From contig URQB01000005.1 in assembly GCA_900549825.1 (NCBI GenBank), forward strand, positions 1 through 64,000: 64,000 bases of DNA, in the 5' to 3' direction. How positions within the stretch are numbered: the first letter of the stretch is position 1; every line of letters begins with the position of its first letter. Made by a program: the position numbers and the translations under genes. Below the pieces are notes generated by a model, which ran no database searches, was not told where the DNA came from, and saw nothing but the letters and a program-made list of their open reading frames with translations. Positions 43,747-52,374 of the stretch are shown one piece after another. The DNA comes from an uncultured Oscillospiraceae bacterium (GTDB lineage Bacteria > Bacillota > Clostridia > Oscillospirales > Acutalibacteraceae).

Positions 43747-44441
43747 TCAATCCTTTCCACAGGCGTTGGGTTGTCGTTGACCATGATCTTGTGGACGCGG
43801 CCGCTGCGCAGCGCGATCACGCGGTTTGCCATCGGCGTAATCGCCTGATTGTGCGTAATGACGACCACGGTCATGCCGGTTTCGCGGCTCGTATCCTGCA
43901 AAAGCTTCAAGATTTGCTTGCCGGTATTATAGTCCAGCGCGCCCGTCGGCTCGTCGCAGAGCAGGAGCTTCGGGTTCTTGGCCAGCGCGCGCGCAATCGC
44001 AACGCGCTGCTGCTCGCCGCCGGAAAGCTGCGAGGGAAAATTGTGGATACGGTCTGCAAGGCCCACGCGCTCCAGCACCTTTTCCGCATGCAGTGATTTT
44101 TTGCTGATCTGCGTTGCAAGCTCCACATTCTCCAGCGCGGTCAGGTTCTGCACCAGGTTGTAAAACTGGAAGACAAAGCCCACGTCATAGCGCCGGTATT
44201 CGATCAGGCGCTTGCGGTCATAATCGTTGATCAATTCGCCCGCCACGCGGATTTTGCCGTCGTCGCAGTCGTCCATTCCGCCGAGAATGTTCAGCAGCGT
44301 CGTCTTACCCGCTCCGGACGGGCCTACGACTACGACGAACTCGCCCTGCTCAATGCTGAAGGTAATTCCATCTGCAGCATTGATGGTAACCTCGCCCATC
44401 TTGTACCTTTTGTAGACAGAATCGAACTCGATAAAGCTCAT
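43740..44441 (-). CDS. ABC transporter ATP-binding protein, MacB/LolD type
   Basis: 233 residues from the ATG at 44441; the frame is open to 44486 but enters a hairpin. Walker A GPSGAGKTTLLN, Q-loop FVFQFYNLVQNLTALENVEL, signature LSGGEQQRVAIARALAKNP, Walker B LLLCDEPTGALD, H-loop VVITHN. Partner of the FtsX-type permease. Confidence 0.92.
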   Translation of the reverse strand: MSFIEFDSVYKRYKMGEVTINAADGITFSIEQGEFVVVVGPSGAGKTTLLNILGGMDDCDDGKIRVAGELINDYDRKRLIEYRRYDVGFVFQFYNLVQNLTALENVELATQISKKSLHAEKVLERVGLADRIHNFPSQLSGGEQQRVAIARALAKNPKLLLCDEPTGALDYNTGKQILKLLQDTSRETGMTVVVITHNQAITPMANRVIALRSGRVHKIMVNDNPTPVERIEW

Positions 44442-44465
44442 GCATTTTACCCCGTTTCTTGATTT

Positions 44466-44564
44466 GCGCCGTCTCAGGCGGCGCATCCGATGACCCTTCT
44501 ACCGTTTTAGACAAATTCTTTGCCACGTGAAAATAATTATAAAGGATTGCCCGCCAAGCGTCAA
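44466..44564 (-). promoter_or_regulatory. Promoter and leader hairpin of the MacB-like operon
   Basis: On the minus strand TTGACG (44564-44559), 17-bp spacer, TATAAT (44541-44536). The leader holds a GCGCCG/CGGCGC hairpin (44466-44471/44479-44484) about 25 nt before the start codon. Confidence 0.7.
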
Positions 44565-44698
44565 TAGAAAATGGATGGAATCCTTATCCAAAACAGAAAT
44601 CGATCCCCAGAATCAAGGCCATATTTCCTCAAAACAGCGGTTGGGAATAAATAAAGATACAACCTCCCTAACAAAAGCTCCGCCCTTCCCGCACACTT

Positions 44699-46090
44699 TC
44701 AGGAGGCAGACCGGATCGCGGCCAGCACTTGATTGGCAATCGGGATCGCCTGCTGATAGCCTGAGCCGCCGTTTTCCACCACGACGACAAAGGCATACGG
44801 CGTTGCCGGATTCTGTGAAAAGCCGGCAAACCAGGCATGCGGCGCTTTATCTCCGCCGACCTCGCCCGTGCCGGTCTTGCCGCAAATCTGCATCCCACTT
44901 GGGAAACGGCTGTCACCATAGAAATGGACGGTATTCGACCGCATCAGTTCCACCATCTTCGACGCAGTCGATGCGGAGAGATAGGCCTCCCCCGTATTCG
45001 CGCTCCCCTTTTTCAGCGTTAGGCCGCCAGGAGTTGTGATAGATTTGACTACATAGGGGGTAACCGGCGTGCCGCCGTTTGCGATTGCTCCCATGATCGT
45101 CAGCATATGATACGGGTTTGCCAGCGTCGTATGCTGTCCGAGGCCTGCCTGCCCAATGCCGCGTTCGTCCGCGCCGGACAGGTCGAATTTGCTGATGGCG
45201 ATATTGATTCCGTCCATCTGCATTGCCTGATTGAAGCCGAGCTGCTCCGCCGTGGCAGTCAGTTTTTCCGCCCCAAGCTGAAGGGCGATCTGCGCAAAGG
45301 CGACATTGCAGGATTGATTCAGCGCCTGTTCAAAGGTGAGTGTCCCATGACCGCTTTTCTCATTGCAATAGATCACGCCGCCGTTGGTCTGCATCTTCCC
45401 CTTGCAGGTAAATTTCTGCGTGAAGATATCCGGGATATTGTCAATGGCGCTGATTGCAGTGACTGTTTTAAAGGTAGAACCCGGCGTATAGACGCCGGAA
45501 AGAAAGCGGTTGAGATAAATGCCGTCATATTTGCCGGTTTTGTCTGTGTCGATATCGGTGGGCTTGCGCTCGGGATCATAGGTCGGAGAAGAAACCATGC
45601 ACAAAATTTCACCGGTCTTGTAATTGTAAACGCCGACGGTCCCCTTGCGGTCGCCCAGCGCATCCAGGGCAGTCGCACAGACCTGCGCGTTGAGCGTCAG
45701 GGTAATATTGTTCCCTTCGCCATCCTCTTTCAGGCGGTATACGCCGTCGATCAGGTTATAACCGGTCAGCTCCGAACGGAAGATGGAATGGATACCGGTG
45801 GAAATATAGCCCGCCGTGTCGCCGACCATATGCAGCGTCGCCTTACGGATGCGGCGGCTGTCGTTATAGACACGCTCACCGTCTTTGGTTTGGGCAAGGA
45901 CGGTGCCTTTTGTATCATAAATCGTTCCGGCGCTCGTCAGGCTTCCGCCCGTGAAGAGGTGCTGGTTGAACCGCTTGAGCGCCCAGGTTTCCCCGTCGAT
46001 AACGAAGCTGCCGGTCAAAAATGCGACGCCGATCAAAAATGCGCCGATCAGGGCATAGATTGCCAGCGCGCGTTTGGAGGTAATCCTCAT
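44699..46090 (-). CDS. Class B penicillin-binding protein (SEDS partner)
   Basis: 463 residues from the ATG at 46090, since upstream frame is not conserved-looking. A single N-terminal membrane helix (ALAIYALIGAFLIGVAFLTG), a short dimerisation/pedestal region, and a transpeptidase domain with the active Ser in TPGSTFKT (SxxK), QSCN (SxN) and CGKTGTGE (KTG). Small for a class B PBP and close to the PbpA/SpoVD-like short type. Lies directly downstream of the SEDS gene, so the two likely form one peptidoglycan synthase. Confidence 0.92.
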   Translation of the reverse strand: MRITSKRALAIYALIGAFLIGVAFLTGSFVIDGETWALKRFNQHLFTGGSLTSAGTIYDTKGTVLAQTKDGERVYNDSRRIRKATLHMVGDTAGYISTGIHSIFRSELTGYNLIDGVYRLKEDGEGNNITLTLNAQVCATALDALGDRKGTVGVYNYKTGEILCMVSSPTYDPERKPTDIDTDKTGKYDGIYLNRFLSGVYTPGSTFKTVTAISAIDNIPDIFTQKFTCKGKMQTNGGVIYCNEKSGHGTLTFEQALNQSCNVAFAQIALQLGAEKLTATAEQLGFNQAMQMDGINIAISKFDLSGADERGIGQAGLGQHTTLANPYHMLTIMGAIANGGTPVTPYVVKSITTPGGLTLKKGSANTGEAYLSASTASKMVELMRSNTVHFYGDSRFPSGMQICGKTGTGEVGGDKAPHAWFAGFSQNPATPYAFVVVVENGGSGYQQAIPIANQVLAAIRSAS

Positions 46091-46139
46091 GCAAATCACC
46101 CATCCTTTCCTGCAGATTGGTGCAAAGCCCTTATCCTTT

Positions 46140-47456
46140 TTAAACGACTGCGTCCAGCTCCCGGTCAATCTTGGGGTATGTCCGCACGTCCGCCGCCTTA
46201 ATGAAGGCAAACAGGCCCCATACGCAGATCATACTTGACCCGCCGCGGCTGATAAAGGGCAGCGTAACGCCGGTAAGAGGGAGAAGATCTGTGATCCCAA
46301 ACACGTTGAGCGCAATCTGAAACAGCATCATCCCCGCCGCGGCGCAGGCCGCGATCGCATAGAACGAAGAGCGGCAGGCCGGCGCGCACTGCACCGCGTA
46401 GGCCGTTACGCCCACGAAGCAGAGCAGCACGACGATGCCCAGCAGCAACCCCCATTCCTCACATAAGACGCCGAAGACCAGATCGGTCGTCGCGGCAAAG
46501 ACGTTTTTGAGCTTTCCGTCGCCGATCCCCACGCCGAACAGCCCGCCGCTCGCCATATAGACGAGCACGCGCGTCTGCTGGAACCCCTTGCCGTCGCTGT
46601 ACTCCCACACATGGCGGTAGGCGGCAAAGCGCGCCGCCACATAATCACCCTTGAAGATCACGATGACCGCGGCCCCCGCCAGCGCGACAAGGCATACGGC
46701 GATCAGCGTGCGGATATCCCCGGAGCGCATGAACGCCATCATCAGGAACGTCACAAAGAAAATCAACGCCGCGCCGAGGTCATACATTAAAAACAAAAAG
46801 CCGACGCACGCGAAGGAAAAGAGGATATATTTGGTCAGGCTCCTGGTGGACTGGAGCTTATCGAGCGTTGCGGCGCCGACAAAGATGAACGCAAGCTTCA
46901 CGAATTCCGACGGCTGGATGGACACAAAGCCGAGATCCAGCCAGTTGAGCGCGCCGTTGGTCGCTTTGGCCAGCACCAGATTGACCGCCAGCAGCAAAAG
47001 CGCCGCGCAGGCCATCGGGACGCGCGATGCATCCACCCGGTTGATATCGCCCATGAACCAGACCATGCTAATGAATACCGCGATTCCCAACAGCACTGAG
47101 ATAAACTGCTTGAGCACCAAATTCGGATAAACGCTTGCGCAAATCACCAACCCGATCCCGGAGAGAAAAAAAGCGATCAGCTCAAGCTCAAAACTGCGTT
47201 TTTTGAAAATGGTACGGAACAGGATGACATACAGCCACTCAATTGCAATATAAATCCCAAAAATGGAGACGATCTCAAGATTCAGGCTCCCATCCTCTTC
47301 AAAAACCGTCTGAACGGCAGACCATACCTGAAAAATTGTGATCAGCAGCAGGACGATAAACCAGCTCATCGGCCTTTCCGGGCGCTTCCTGCGGATTTTC
47401 GCCTCTTTACGCCGCATCGGCTTCTGCGCTCTCTGCATGTTTTTTTCCTTTGCCAA
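46140..47456 (-). CDS. SEDS peptidoglycan glycosyltransferase (FtsW/RodA family)
   Basis: 438 residues with about ten to twelve membrane helices. Motifs: LDLGFVSIQPSEFVKLAFI, MYDLGAALIFFVTFLMMAF (with the catalytic Asp region), YRHVWEYSDGKGFQQTRVLVYMASGGLFGVG and the C-terminal LTGVTLPFISRGGSSMI. The N-terminal 30 residues are strongly basic and longer than usual. Co-transcribed with an upstream FHA protein and a downstream class B PBP, which is typical of clostridial Ser/Thr-kinase-linked wall loci. Confidence 0.92.
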   Translation of the reverse strand: MAKEKNMQRAQKPMRRKEAKIRRKRPERPMSWFIVLLLITIFQVWSAVQTVFEEDGSLNLEIVSIFGIYIAIEWLYVILFRTIFKKRSFELELIAFFLSGIGLVICASVYPNLVLKQFISVLLGIAVFISMVWFMGDINRVDASRVPMACAALLLLAVNLVLAKATNGALNWLDLGFVSIQPSEFVKLAFIFVGAATLDKLQSTRSLTKYILFSFACVGFLFLMYDLGAALIFFVTFLMMAFMRSGDIRTLIAVCLVALAGAAVIVIFKGDYVAARFAAYRHVWEYSDGKGFQQTRVLVYMASGGLFGVGIGDGKLKNVFAATTDLVFGVLCEEWGLLLGIVVLLCFVGVTAYAVQCAPACRSSFYAIAACAAAGMMLFQIALNVFGITDLLPLTGVTLPFISRGGSSMICVWGLFAFIKAADVRTYPKIDRELDAVV

Positions 47457-47494
47457 TGGTCTCCCTCCTTTTTCACATGCTTCATGGGGAAAAG

Positions 47495-48367
47495 TCAGCC
47501 GGCGTAATCCTCAAAAAAGCGGAGCGTTACGCCGCCCAGATTGATCCGGTCGCCGTCAAACAGTGTCTGCGGTCCGTCGATCGCCTTGCCGTTGACCACT
47601 GTTCCCGCTTTCGAGCCCAGGTCCTCGATGACCCATCCGTCCTCATACTGCGTCAGGCGGGCATGGCGGGCGGATACCGTTGGCACGGGCAGCGTGAGGT
47701 CCGCCTCCGGCGAACGGCCGATCAGAATACTCCTTCCGGAAAGGTCATACACCTCTCCGGCCGACTCAGATAGCAATGCCGGCGTCCTTTGGGAGCGGAT
47801 ATCCTCATAGGCCTGCTCAGCCGGCGGCACATAGAACAGCTCCTCCGAAGGCGCTTCGTGCGGCACAGGGATCTCCTCGGGCTGGGGCTCCTGCGGCGCT
47901 TTATTCTCCATTGCTTCCCGCCAGCCCTGCGGCGGCGGGCTGTCCGGCGCGCGCAAAAAGAGCACGACATTGCCCATCATAATACTGTCCCCGTCATAAA
48001 CCGGGGATTTCCGGTCAATCTTTTTTCCATTGACATAGACGCCGGTTTTGGAATAGGTATCGAATACCACCCACCCCTGCCTGCGGCGGGAAAGCACCGC
48101 ATGGAAACGGGAAATCGTATTGTAAGCCAGAAAGATATCACACGTTTTGTTGCGGCCGATGGACGTTTCCCAGTGGTTCAGCGGGAATTCATCTCCGTTG
48201 GCTCCGTTGACGAGAATGCCAAGGGTCACAGGCCGCGGGCGGTTGCGCAGCAGGGAGAGCAGGCAGCGCAGGACGATCAGGAATGCGAGCGCAGGCAGCG
48301 CATAGCGCCCGATGCCCACCAGCAGATCCATTCCGGACTGCAGCAATTTTTCCACCATTTCCTCCAT
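47495..48367 (-). CDS. Membrane protein with two FHA domains
   Basis: 290 residues from the ATG at 48367 (AAGGAG 8 nt upstream). One N-terminal membrane helix (YALPALAFLIVLRCLLSLL), FHA domain 1 (residues 65-140: TSIGRNKTCDIFLAYNTISRFHAVL, GVYVNGKKI), a Pro/Glu-rich linker, and FHA domain 2 (residues 205-285: ILIGRSPEADLTLPVPTVSARHARL, GTVVNGKAI). FHA domains bind phosphothreonine, so it may link a PASTA-type kinase (not in the window) to the SEDS/PBP pair encoded downstream. Confidence 0.9.
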   Translation of the reverse strand: MEEMVEKLLQSGMDLLVGIGRYALPALAFLIVLRCLLSLLRNRPRPVTLGILVNGANGDEFPLNHWETSIGRNKTCDIFLAYNTISRFHAVLSRRRQGWVVFDTYSKTGVYVNGKKIDRKSPVYDGDSIMMGNVVLFLRAPDSPPPQGWREAMENKAPQEPQPEEIPVPHEAPSEELFYVPPAEQAYEDIRSQRTPALLSESAGEVYDLSGRSILIGRSPEADLTLPVPTVSARHARLTQYEDGWVIEDLGSKAGTVVNGKAIDGPQTLFDGDRINLGGVTLRFFEDYAG

Positions 48368-48424
48368 CGGAGCCGCTCCTTCTTCAGGCAAAAACGCCGT
48401 TAAAATATGGACATACTTATTGTT

Positions 48425-48453
48425 AGCATAGCGGGATCTGTCCAAAAAGTCAA
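48425..48453 (-). promoter_or_regulatory. Promoter of the FHA-SEDS-PBP operon
   Basis: On the minus strand TTGACT (48453-48448), 17-bp spacer, TATGCT (48430-48425). Confidence 0.55.
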
Positions 48454-48522
48454 TAAAGCCCTTTTGAATTTACGCTTATTTAACATTTGCCCGTCCCACC
48501 TTGGGTGTATTGAACGCTGCAT

Positions 48523-48555
48523 AAAAAAACAGCGGCACAGAAACCCGCGCCGCTG
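48523..48555 (-). terminator. Terminator after hppA
   Basis: CAGCGGC (48530-48536) / GCCGCTG (48549-48555) with a run of seven T on the minus strand. Confidence 0.7.
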
Positions 48556-48572
48556 GAAATCGATGATCACAA

Positions 48573-50579
48573 TTAAAAATGAATCAGGCCGCCGATCTGG
48601 GCGATCAGGGGAGCGAACACCAAGGAAATGATTGTCATGAGCTTGATGAGGATATTGATTGACGGGCCGGACGTATCCTTGAACGGGTCGCCCACCGTAT
48701 CGCCAACGACGGCCGCTTTATGCGCCTCGCTGCCCTTGCCGCCGTTTGCGCCCTCCTCAATGTATTTTTTGGCGTTGTCCCACGCGCCGCCCGCGTTGGA
48801 CATGAAGATCGCCATCATCACGCCGGTAACCAGCGCGCCTGCAAGCAACCCGCCAAGCGCCTGCGGGCCCAGCAGCAGGCCGACCACGAGCGGAGAGAGC
48901 ACCGCCATCACGCCGGGGATCAGCATCTCCCGCAGCGCCGCCTTGGTGGAAATCTCCACGCAGCGCTTGTAATCCGGCTTGCCCGTGCCCTCCATCAGGC
49001 CGGGGATCGATTTGAACTGTCGGCGCACCTCCTCGATCATCTGGTTCGCCGCCTTACCGACGGATTCCATCGTCATGGCGGAGAACAAAAACGGCAGCAT
49101 GCCACCGATGAACAGGCCGCAGATGACGGCGGGGCTCAGGATGCTGATACCGCTCGTGATCCCCACCGCCTCCGCATAGGAGGCAAAGAGCGCGAGCGCT
49201 GTCAGCGCGGCGGAGCCGATGGCAAAGCCCTTGCCGATGGCGGCTGTGGTGTTGCCTACCGCGTCCAGCTTATCTGTGATGCCGCGCACGCTCGCATCGA
49301 GCTCCGCCATCTCGGCAATGCCGCCGGCGTTGTCCGCGATGGGGCCGTAGGCGTCCACCGCTACGGTGATGCCGGTCGTCGAGAGCATGCCCACTGCGGC
49401 GAGCGCGATGCCGTAAAGGCCGGAGCATTGATAGGCAATCAGAATGCCTACCGCGATAATCAGCACCGGGATTGCTGTTGATTTCATCCCAACGGCAAGG
49501 CCGCTGATGATCGTGGTGGCGGAGCCGGTCTGTGACTGCTTGGCGATCTCCTTGACGAAGCGGTAATCGCCGGAGGTAAACACCTCTGTCACCTGGCCGA
49601 TGATCAGGCCGACCACCAGCCCGGCAAACACGGCCCAGAACGCCTTGAAATCATGGAAGAAATACCGGCTCATTGCCCCCGCACCGATCAGCACCAGAAG
49701 GGAGGAGACATAGGTGCTCACCTTGAGGGCCTTGTGCGGGTTGCTGCCGTCCTTGCAGCGCACGCAGAAGGTGGCAAGGATCGAGGCGACGATGCCAATG
49801 CCGGAAAGAAAGATCGGGAACAGGGCGCCCTCGGAGAACCCATCCTTCGCCGTAAAGGCGATCACCCCCAGCGTAATGGCGGAGATGATGGAGCCGACAT
49901 AGGATTCAAACAGGTCCGCCCCCATACCCGCGACGTCACCGACGTTGTCGCCCACATTATCCGCGATGACTGCCGGATTGCGCGGATCATCCTCCGGGAT
50001 GCCGGCCTCCACCTTGCCGACCAGGTCCGCGCCCACGTCCGCGGCCTTGGTATAAATACCGCCGCCGACACGCGCGAACAGCGCGATGGAGGAGGCGCCG
50101 AGGCTGAAACCGGTCAGCACGCTGACGTCCTTTGTAATCAGATAGATCGCGGTGATGCCCAGCAGGCCCAGGCCGACCACGGACATCCCCATCACCGCGC
50201 CGCCGGAAAAGGCGATGGAGAGTGCTTTGTTCATGCCGCTTTCCTTCGCCGCATTCGCTGTGCGCACATTGGCCTTCGTCGCCACATTCATGCCGAAATA
50301 ACCGGCCAGGGTGGAAAACAGCGCGCCGACGATGAAGCACACGGCGGTGACCCAGTTGCCGAGCCCAAAGCCGATGAGCAGGAACAGCACCGCGGCAAAG
50401 ATCACCAGCACCCTATACTCAGAAAATAAGAAGGCATTCGCGCCCTGATGGATCGAAGCGGCGATCTCTTTCATACGCGCGGTGCCCGCATCGGCTTTGC
50501 CGATCTTCAGCGCGAGCAGCAGCGCATAGAGGAGCGCGAGGCCGCTCGCCGCCAGGGCAAGGATGAGAAAAATGTTCAT
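48573..50579 (-). CDS. hppA: Membrane-bound ion-translocating pyrophosphatase
   Basis: 668 residues from the ATG at 50579, with AGGAGG 6 nt upstream (preferred over an ATG 21 nt earlier). About 16 membrane helices. Substrate motif DNVGDNVGDVAGMGADLFES and the C-terminal EGANGGKGSEAHKAAVVGDTVGDPFKDTSGPS. GNTTAAIGKG has Ala, not Lys, at the key position, which marks the K+-dependent subfamily; such enzymes pump Na+ or both Na+ and H+. It recovers energy from PPi made in biosynthesis, common in fermenting Clostridia. Confidence 0.95.
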   Translation of the reverse strand: MNIFLILALAASGLALLYALLLALKIGKADAGTARMKEIAASIHQGANAFLFSEYRVLVIFAAVLFLLIGFGLGNWVTAVCFIVGALFSTLAGYFGMNVATKANVRTANAAKESGMNKALSIAFSGGAVMGMSVVGLGLLGITAIYLITKDVSVLTGFSLGASSIALFARVGGGIYTKAADVGADLVGKVEAGIPEDDPRNPAVIADNVGDNVGDVAGMGADLFESYVGSIISAITLGVIAFTAKDGFSEGALFPIFLSGIGIVASILATFCVRCKDGSNPHKALKVSTYVSSLLVLIGAGAMSRYFFHDFKAFWAVFAGLVVGLIIGQVTEVFTSGDYRFVKEIAKQSQTGSATTIISGLAVGMKSTAIPVLIIAVGILIAYQCSGLYGIALAAVGMLSTTGITVAVDAYGPIADNAGGIAEMAELDASVRGITDKLDAVGNTTAAIGKGFAIGSAALTALALFASYAEAVGITSGISILSPAVICGLFIGGMLPFLFSAMTMESVGKAANQMIEEVRRQFKSIPGLMEGTGKPDYKRCVEISTKAALREMLIPGVMAVLSPLVVGLLLGPQALGGLLAGALVTGVMMAIFMSNAGGAWDNAKKYIEEGANGGKGSEAHKAAVVGDTVGDPFKDTSGPSINILIKLMTIISLVFAPLIAQIGGLIHF

Positions 50580-50746
50580 AAAAGACCTCCTGTTTGTCAT
50601 TTACGGGCTCAATTTGGTTTCCGAACGAATAAAAGCTGCAGAAATCGCAGCTAGATTATAGAAATATTACCATTTCCAAAGCTTTTTTGCAAGTAGTTTG
50701 TCCAAAATTTCATTTTTACATATCATCTTTCCCAGTTTGCAAGAAA

Positions 50747-50778
50747 AGGGCGCTGTTTTGCGAAACAGCGCCCTCTAA
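50747..50778 (-). terminator. Terminator after galM
   Basis: 12-bp perfect arms AGGGCGCTGTTT (50747-50758) / AAACAGCGCCCT (50763-50774), with TTTC on the minus-strand 3' side. Confidence 0.8.
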
Positions 50779-50797
50779 GATACTGGCTTATAAAAAT

Positions 50798-51850
50798 TTA
50801 GCTCTCCCGCACGGAAAAGCGGAATTCCGTCGTGCTTTTAAAAGCCCCACCCGCCCGAAAGACACAGGAGGGAAAGCCCGGCTGGTTGGGTGTATCGGGA
50901 TAATACTGCGTCTCCAGGCAAAAGCCCGTGCGGCGCGCCACAGGCTTCCCGCCCTTGCCGGGATGCCCTTTCAGGAAATTACCCGTATAGAGCTGTACGC
51001 CGGGCAGGTCGGTTAAAACACGCATCACACGCCCGCTCCGAGGCTCGTATACTTCGCCCGCCTCACGAAGCGTCCCGTCCCAATGATCAATGCAGAAATT
51101 ATGGTCGTAGCCTTTACAGGAGGCCACCGGCGCATAATCCGAATCGATTCCGTCTCCAATCGCCTTCGGCTCGCGGAAATCGAACGGTGTTGCGTCCACA
51201 TCGCGCAATTCGCCCGTGGGGATATTGCGCGCGTCCGTGGGCGTAAAATGGCTCGCATTCAGCCGCAGGATATGCCCGCTGATCTCTCCCGCGTCATAGC
51301 CGCCGAGATTGAAATATGCATGATTGGTCAGATTGAGAATCGTATCCTGGTTGGATTCGGCGTAATAATCGATGCGCAGCGCATGATCTTCTGTAAGGGT
51401 ATAGACTACGCGCGCCGCCACCCGCCCGGGAAATCCCTGCGCGCCCTCCGGGCTCTCATAGCTCAGGCGCAGGGCATTCTCTCCAAGCGGCTGAGCATCC
51501 CAAACGGCGTGCGAGAATTCGCCGCCGCCGTGCAGGCAGGTCATTTTATTTTCATTTTTCGTCACATGGTATTCTTCGCCGTTGAGCAGAAATGTGCCGT
51601 CCGCAATCCGGTTGGCATAGCGCCCGACGAGCATCCCCTGATAATCGGAATACTTCAAATGCCCTTCCAGCGTATCGAAGCCGATCAAAACATCCGCTAA
51701 AACACCGTCCCGATCCGGCATATACAGCCTGTTGAGTGTGCCTCCATAGGTCAGTATTTCCGCGCGCGCTCCGTTTTGGTTTTCGATCGTATAGCAGTCT
51801 ACCGGCCTACCGCCGGGCAGAGTGCCGAAAAGTGTTTTTATAATGCTCAT
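50798..51850 (-). CDS. galM: Aldose 1-epimerase (mutarotase)
   Basis: 350 residues; interconverts the alpha and beta anomers of galactose or glucose. Motifs: NRIADGTF, LHGGGEFSHAVWDAQ, NLTNHAYFNLGG with catalytic His, GYDHNFCID and a C-terminal FCLETQYYPDTPNQPGFPS with the catalytic Glu. AAGGGAG lies before the ATG. Single gene with its own promoter and terminator. Confidence 0.93.
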   Translation of the reverse strand: MSIIKTLFGTLPGGRPVDCYTIENQNGARAEILTYGGTLNRLYMPDRDGVLADVLIGFDTLEGHLKYSDYQGMLVGRYANRIADGTFLLNGEEYHVTKNENKMTCLHGGGEFSHAVWDAQPLGENALRLSYESPEGAQGFPGRVAARVVYTLTEDHALRIDYYAESNQDTILNLTNHAYFNLGGYDAGEISGHILRLNASHFTPTDARNIPTGELRDVDATPFDFREPKAIGDGIDSDYAPVASCKGYDHNFCIDHWDGTLREAGEVYEPRSGRVMRVLTDLPGVQLYTGNFLKGHPGKGGKPVARRTGFCLETQYYPDTPNQPGFPSCVFRAGGAFKSTTEFRFSVRES

Positions 51851-51888
51851 TGCAGACGCTCCCTTGTGAAAAATTGGGTTCCCGGTTG

Positions 51889-51918
51889 ATTATAGAGTAC
51901 GGCGTTCCCCCTTGTCAA
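51889..51918 (-). promoter_or_regulatory. Promoter of galM
   Basis: On the minus strand TTGACA (51918-51913), 18-bp spacer, TATAAT (51894-51889), both hexamers perfect. Confidence 0.75.
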
Positions 51919-51961
51919 CCATGGACGGGTGCGCTCTCTGAAATCCCAGATGGACAAAAAC

Positions 51962-51990
51962 AAACACCGGCGGAGAAACTGCCGGCGTTT
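51962..51990 (-). terminator. Terminator of the feo operon
   Basis: On the minus strand AAACGCCGGC / GCCGGTGTTT (one G-U) followed by TGTTTTTG. A second, very stable hairpin lies just upstream in transcription: TCCGGCTTTGCG (52007-52018) / CGCAAAGCCGGA (52024-52035), with further pairing outward. It may protect the mRNA end. Confidence 0.7.
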
Positions 51991-52133
51991 AGTCATCAAA
52001 GCGCCATCCGGCTTTGCGTTTTCCGCAAAGCCGGACGGCATATGGAAAGGAGCAGCTTGTAAGGAGGCTTTGGGATCGCTTCTCATTCCCGATGAAGAAC
52101 ATGAGCAAAAAATACGCTTCTATAAGATGCCTT

Positions 52134-52325
52134 TCAGCGCCGGGAGTTCTCCGGCTGATTGGCGTGGCACATCCCGGAAGAAGGGCACTGCGAGCAATTA
52201 CAGCCGCAGGCGGAACTGCCTTTTTTATGATTCCGCCAAAGCTTGACAAGGATCAGGACCACTAGTGCGGCAACCAGCAGCCCTATCAGGAGCGTTCCCC
52301 AGTTCGCAGCAAGAAAATGAAACAT
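52134..52325 (-). CDS. FeoB-associated Cys-rich membrane protein
   Basis: 63 residues: one membrane helix (WGTLLIGLLVAALVVLILVKLW) then a Cys-rich tail with CGCNCSQCPSSGMC. This is the small protein that follows feoB in many Firmicutes and may hand on or sense iron (the FeoC-like position). A GAAAGGAGA box precedes the ATG. Last gene of the feo operon. Confidence 0.9.
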   Translation of the reverse strand: MFHFLAANWGTLLIGLLVAALVVLILVKLWRNHKKGSSACGCNCSQCPSSGMCHANQPENSRR

Positions 52326-52374
52326 ATCTGCAATCTCCTTTCTCTTAACGGCGTTGGAAAACTTACGAAGCCTT

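Noticed and set aside
44527..45039. 170-codon plus-strand frame
   Set aside because: Mostly antisense to the 3' end of the penicillin-binding protein gene; Pro/Arg/Ser-rich product typical of shadow frames.
52014..52265. 83-codon plus-strand frame between galM and the feo genes
   Set aside because: Antisense to the Cys-rich feo peptide and to terminator hairpins; no ribosome site.
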